The position numbers and the translations under genes are program-made. The notes beneath the pieces are model-generated. The model was not told the DNA's origin. It did no database searches and worked only from the letters and a program-made list of their open reading frames with translations. Positions 6,292 through 7,884 of a stretch of 7,884 nucleotides of DNA are shown one piece after another (the stretch's first letter is position 1; every line of letters begins with the position of its first letter). Source of the stretch: Planctomycetaceae bacterium (GTDB lineage: Bacteria; Planctomycetota; Planctomycetia; Pirellulales; Thermoguttaceae); contig JAITKS010000253.1 in NCBI GenBank assembly GCA_031278315.1, positions 1 to 7,884 of the forward strand, in the 5' to 3' direction.

Positions 6292-6564
6292 TTAAGCTCC
6301 CGTTTTTAACTTGCGTATTTGCGCTGATAACCGCGATTTTTTTCTTGCTGCAGCATTCTTGTGAATAATTCGCTTTGCACCAGCTTGATCTAACGCTTTG
6401 GAAGCAATTTTGAATAGACGTTCTGCTTCATTAATATCCCCATCTTTGATCGCTTGAATTACATTCTTGCAACGATTGCGGACAAATGAACGACACGAAC
6501 GATTCCTTTCACGTAAAACAATATTTTGCCGAAGACGCTTTTTGGCACTTTTAATATTAGGCAT
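6292..6564 (-). CDS. rpsT: 30S ribosomal protein S20
   Basis: Primary binder of 16S rRNA in the small subunit, folding as a three-helix bundle. The 90-residue protein has the family length and hallmarks: the N-terminal MPNIKSAKKRLRQN, a basic first helix with RNRSCRSFVRN, and the C-terminal block HKNAAARKKSRLSAQI at 68-83, where KSRL is the conserved end motif. The ATG at 6564 is supported by a Shine-Dalgarno sequence, the only clear one in the window. It is the first gene of the leftward cluster and faces a 753-base gap towards a divergent gene, so it should have its own promoter. S20 often represses its own translation in E. coli, but nothing here tests that. Confidence 0.97.
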   Translation of the reverse strand: MPNIKSAKKRLRQNIVLRERNRSCRSFVRNRCKNVIQAIKDGDINEAERLFKIASKALDQAGAKRIIHKNAAARKKSRLSAQIRKLKTGA

Positions 6565-6573
6565 ACTTTTTTA

Positions 6574-6578
6574 CCTTT
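6574..6578 (-). promoter_or_regulatory. Shine-Dalgarno sequence of rpsT
   Basis: On the minus strand AAAGG (within GTAAAGGT) lies 9 bases before the ATG, a suitable spacing. The other complete genes lack such a motif at this distance, which suggests leaderless or SD-independent initiation for them and strong initiation for the ribosomal protein. Confidence 0.7.
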
Positions 6579-6770
6579 ACTAAATTTAAGTTTTTATCTT
6601 TGTTTTTAACTTTACGCAACTTTTTGTTAAATTTCTACAATTTGTCAATTTTTTTGTGTCGATAAAGATTGAATTAAGAAGCTCACTTTACACAACACAA
6701 CATGAACAAACTAAATCAAACTACCACATATATCGACAGATTCGAATTAGACTTTTTGAGTCGAAAACTG

Positions 6771-6794
6771 TTACTCATACGAGATAATGAGTAA
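6771..6794. repeat. Perfect 8-bp inverted repeat in the divergent gap
   Basis: TTACTCAT (6771-6778) and ATGAGTAA (6787-6794) are exact reverse complements with an 8-base spacer. The 16-base centre-to-centre spacing would place the half-sites about one and a half helical turns apart. No T tract follows, so it is more like a protein-binding dyad or structured RNA than a terminator. Confidence 0.5.
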
Positions 6795-6958
6795 TTCCAA
6801 TTTATGACTTGGCTTTATTTTCTCAAATAATCATGTTTCGAATTTTTAAGGGTGATAAATTTTACGTTTTTCTACACTTTTGTCTAGTCGCCCCCCATGT
6901 CTTTGTAAGAAAAATCTATTGCTGCTAATCTATAACCATATTATTTTCGGATTTGTTG

Positions 6959-6974
6959 TAATATATCAGTGAAA
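6959..6974 (+). repeat. 16-bp dispersed word, copy 3
   Basis: TAATATATCAGTGAAA is an exact copy of the word at 1159-1174, here in the middle of the divergent gap. Confidence 0.55.
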
Positions 6975-7047
6975 ATATCGTCAACGCTTATCACTTGAAT
7001 TTTCAGCTCGATCCGCCGACTGCCTGCCGGAAAACAGACAACTCAAA

Positions 7048-7073
7048 CCGAAAATTAAAGCCGAAAATTAAAG
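7048..7073. repeat. 13-bp tandem repeat, 2 exact copies
   Basis: CCGAAAATTAAAG occurs at 7048-7060 and 7061-7073 without a spacer. A 10-base part of the unit also occurs near 339-348. It is the third array in the window with a 13-bp unit, though the three unit sequences are unrelated. Confidence 0.85.
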
Positions 7074-7171
7074 TATGAACAGTTTAAAATGCCTTTTAGA
7101 AATTGCACCTATTGATATTGTTGTCCATGTGTGTATCATAACAATTCCGATTCAATCTGCAACACTAAACT

Positions 7172-7199
7172 TTGACCTTTAAGTAATACTATTGGTCAA
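7172..7199. promoter_or_regulatory. TTGACC / GGTCAA dyad upstream of the AAA-ATPase-like gene
   Basis: TTGACC (7172-7177) and GGTCAA (7194-7199) are perfect inverted half-sites with a 16-base spacer, about 120 bases upstream of the rightward start. TTGACC also resembles a -35 box, but I find no well-placed -10. It could be an operator or chance. Confidence 0.25.
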
Positions 7200-7317
7200 T
7201 ATTGTATAGCCTAAAATACTAACCAAAATAAGAAAAATAATTTTATATCATTGCATAATGAACATAACAATCTTTTCTTATCAATATTCAAATTAGAAAT
7301 AATCATATATTAACATT

Positions 7318-7884
7318 ATGAAACAATTAGCATTAGATACCCAAACATTCGAGATTTTACGAAACAACAAATGTGTTTATGTTGACAAAACAGAAGACAT
7401 TTACCGTATGATTACAAGCGGAAGAATTTATTTTCTTTCGCGTCCCCGCCGATTCGGGAAATCGTTACTGGTCAGTACTCTTGATTCAATATTTCAAGGG
7501 AAAAAAGATCTGTTCAACGGTCTCTATATTTACGACAAATGGAAATGGGAAGAATATCCGGTCATCACAATAGATTGGACAGGAATAAACCATTCGACTC
7601 CAGAAGATATGAAAGACAGTTTGGTATTTAATTTGACGAGAATTGCTCGAAATTATCAAATTACATTAACGGCAAAAAATGCATCCGATTGTTTTATCGA
7701 GTTAATAGAATCTTTACACAAACAGAGCGGCAAAAAGGTCGTTGTACTAATTGATGAGTATGACAAACCAATTACCGCTCATCTCACCGATTCTTATTTG
7801 GAAACAATTAAAAAAAATGTACATGATTTTTATCAGGTGATGAAAAGCTCAGACAAATATTTGCAATTTGTTTTTCTTACCGGA
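7318..7884 (+). CDS. AAA-ATPase-like / PD-(D/E)XK family protein (partial, 5' part)
   Basis: The frame is open for 189 codons from the ATG at 7318 to the window end, so the C-terminus is missing. The N-terminus has the family signature: an F-x-x-L-R-x-N-x-x-Y-V-D-K-T block at residues 11-24, then IYFLSRPRRFGKSLLVSTL at 37-55 with the ATP-binding K48 in an arginine-rich P-loop. A Walker B VVVLIDEYDKP is at 141-151, and the cut falls within FVFLTG, where a sensor-like strand is expected. This matches the AAA-ATPase_like domain (PF09820), normally followed by a C-terminal PD-(D/E)XK nuclease-like domain (PF08011) that would lie outside the window. Such genes are often multicopy in gut Bacteroidetes, Fibrobacter and relatives, and their function is not firmly known. 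No Shine-Dalgarno sequence precedes the ATG. It is divergent from rpsT and looks accessory. Confidence 0.9.
   Translation, partial: MKQLALDTQTFEILRNNKCVYVDKTEDIYRMITSGRIYFLSRPRRFGKSLLVSTLDSIFQGKKDLFNGLYIYDKWKWEEYPVITIDWTGINHSTPEDMKDSLVFNLTRIARNYQITLTAKNASDCFIELIESLHKQSGKKVVVLIDEYDKPITAHLTDSYLETIKKNVHDFYQVMKSSDKYLQFVFLTG

Larger units (their letters stand above)
6565..7317. other. Divergent gap between rpsT and the AAA-ATPase-like gene
   Basis: At 753 bases this is the largest gap. It must contain the rpsT promoter on one side and probably the promoter of the rightward gene on the other. A TTGACA on the minus strand at 6643-6648 looks like a -35 box, but no good -10 follows at 16 to 18 bases. 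The gap holds a perfect 24-bp dyad (6771-6794), the 16-bp dispersed word (6959-6974), a 13-bp tandem pair (7048-7073) and a 6-bp dyad (7172-7199). Two open frames of about 31 and 35 codons were judged chance. I found no tRNA or known ncRNA. Confidence 0.6.

Noticed and set aside
6643..6648. TTGACA on the minus strand as an rpsT -35 box
   Set aside because: No TATAAT-like hexamer occurs 16 to 18 bases downstream, so I did not call a promoter.
6833..6928. 31-codon plus-strand ORF in the divergent gap (MFRIFKGDKF...)
   Set aside because: No Shine-Dalgarno sequence, no recognisable family and a length expected by chance in a 753-base gap.
7075..7182. 35-codon plus-strand ORF starting MNSLKCLLEIAPID, just after the 13-bp pair
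   Set aside because: It is hydrophobic and protein-like but has no ribosome binding site or known family, and it overlaps the TTGACC dyad. Not enough to call a gene.

Overview
This AT-rich bacterial window carries four complete housekeeping genes, all on the minus strand, between two accessory fragments that run off its edges. LeuS reads like the Planctomycetota / PVC-superphylum form of leucyl-tRNA synthetase as I remember it: HVGHPEGYTATD around the HIGH motif, a long insert before KMSKS, and VGGAEHAVLHLLYARFW. RpsT and the PLP enzyme fit that group too. My best guess is therefore an AT-rich planctomycete-like bacterium, possibly host- or gut-associated. This rests on remembered family sequences and was not checked by a search.

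Layout from left to right. The first 121 bases end an open plus-strand frame that looks like the C-terminus of an insertion-sequence transposase. A 504-base gap follows, holding a strong minus-strand terminator hairpin. Then come aroK (shikimate kinase), leuS (leucyl-tRNA synthetase), a cystathionine gamma-synthase family PLP enzyme and rpsT (ribosomal protein S20), transcribed right to left. After a 753-base gap, a plus-strand gene of the AAA-ATPase-like / PD-(D/E)XK family starts and is cut by the window end.

The four minus-strand genes serve aromatic amino acid synthesis, leucine charging, sulfur amino acid metabolism and the small ribosomal subunit. They are separated by gaps of roughly 310 to 445 bases, so this is a loose co-directional cluster and not a tight operon. 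Only rpsT has a clear Shine-Dalgarno sequence.

The most unusual property is in the gaps. Each contains one or more short tandem duplications with a different unit (7, 8, 9, 13, 15, 16 or 18 bp), and a 16-bp word recurs in three gaps. I saw no comparable arrays in the genes. This looks like an intergenic short-tandem-repeat genome style, not a coherent new system. I see no CRISPR array, tRNA, rRNA or convincing riboswitch.
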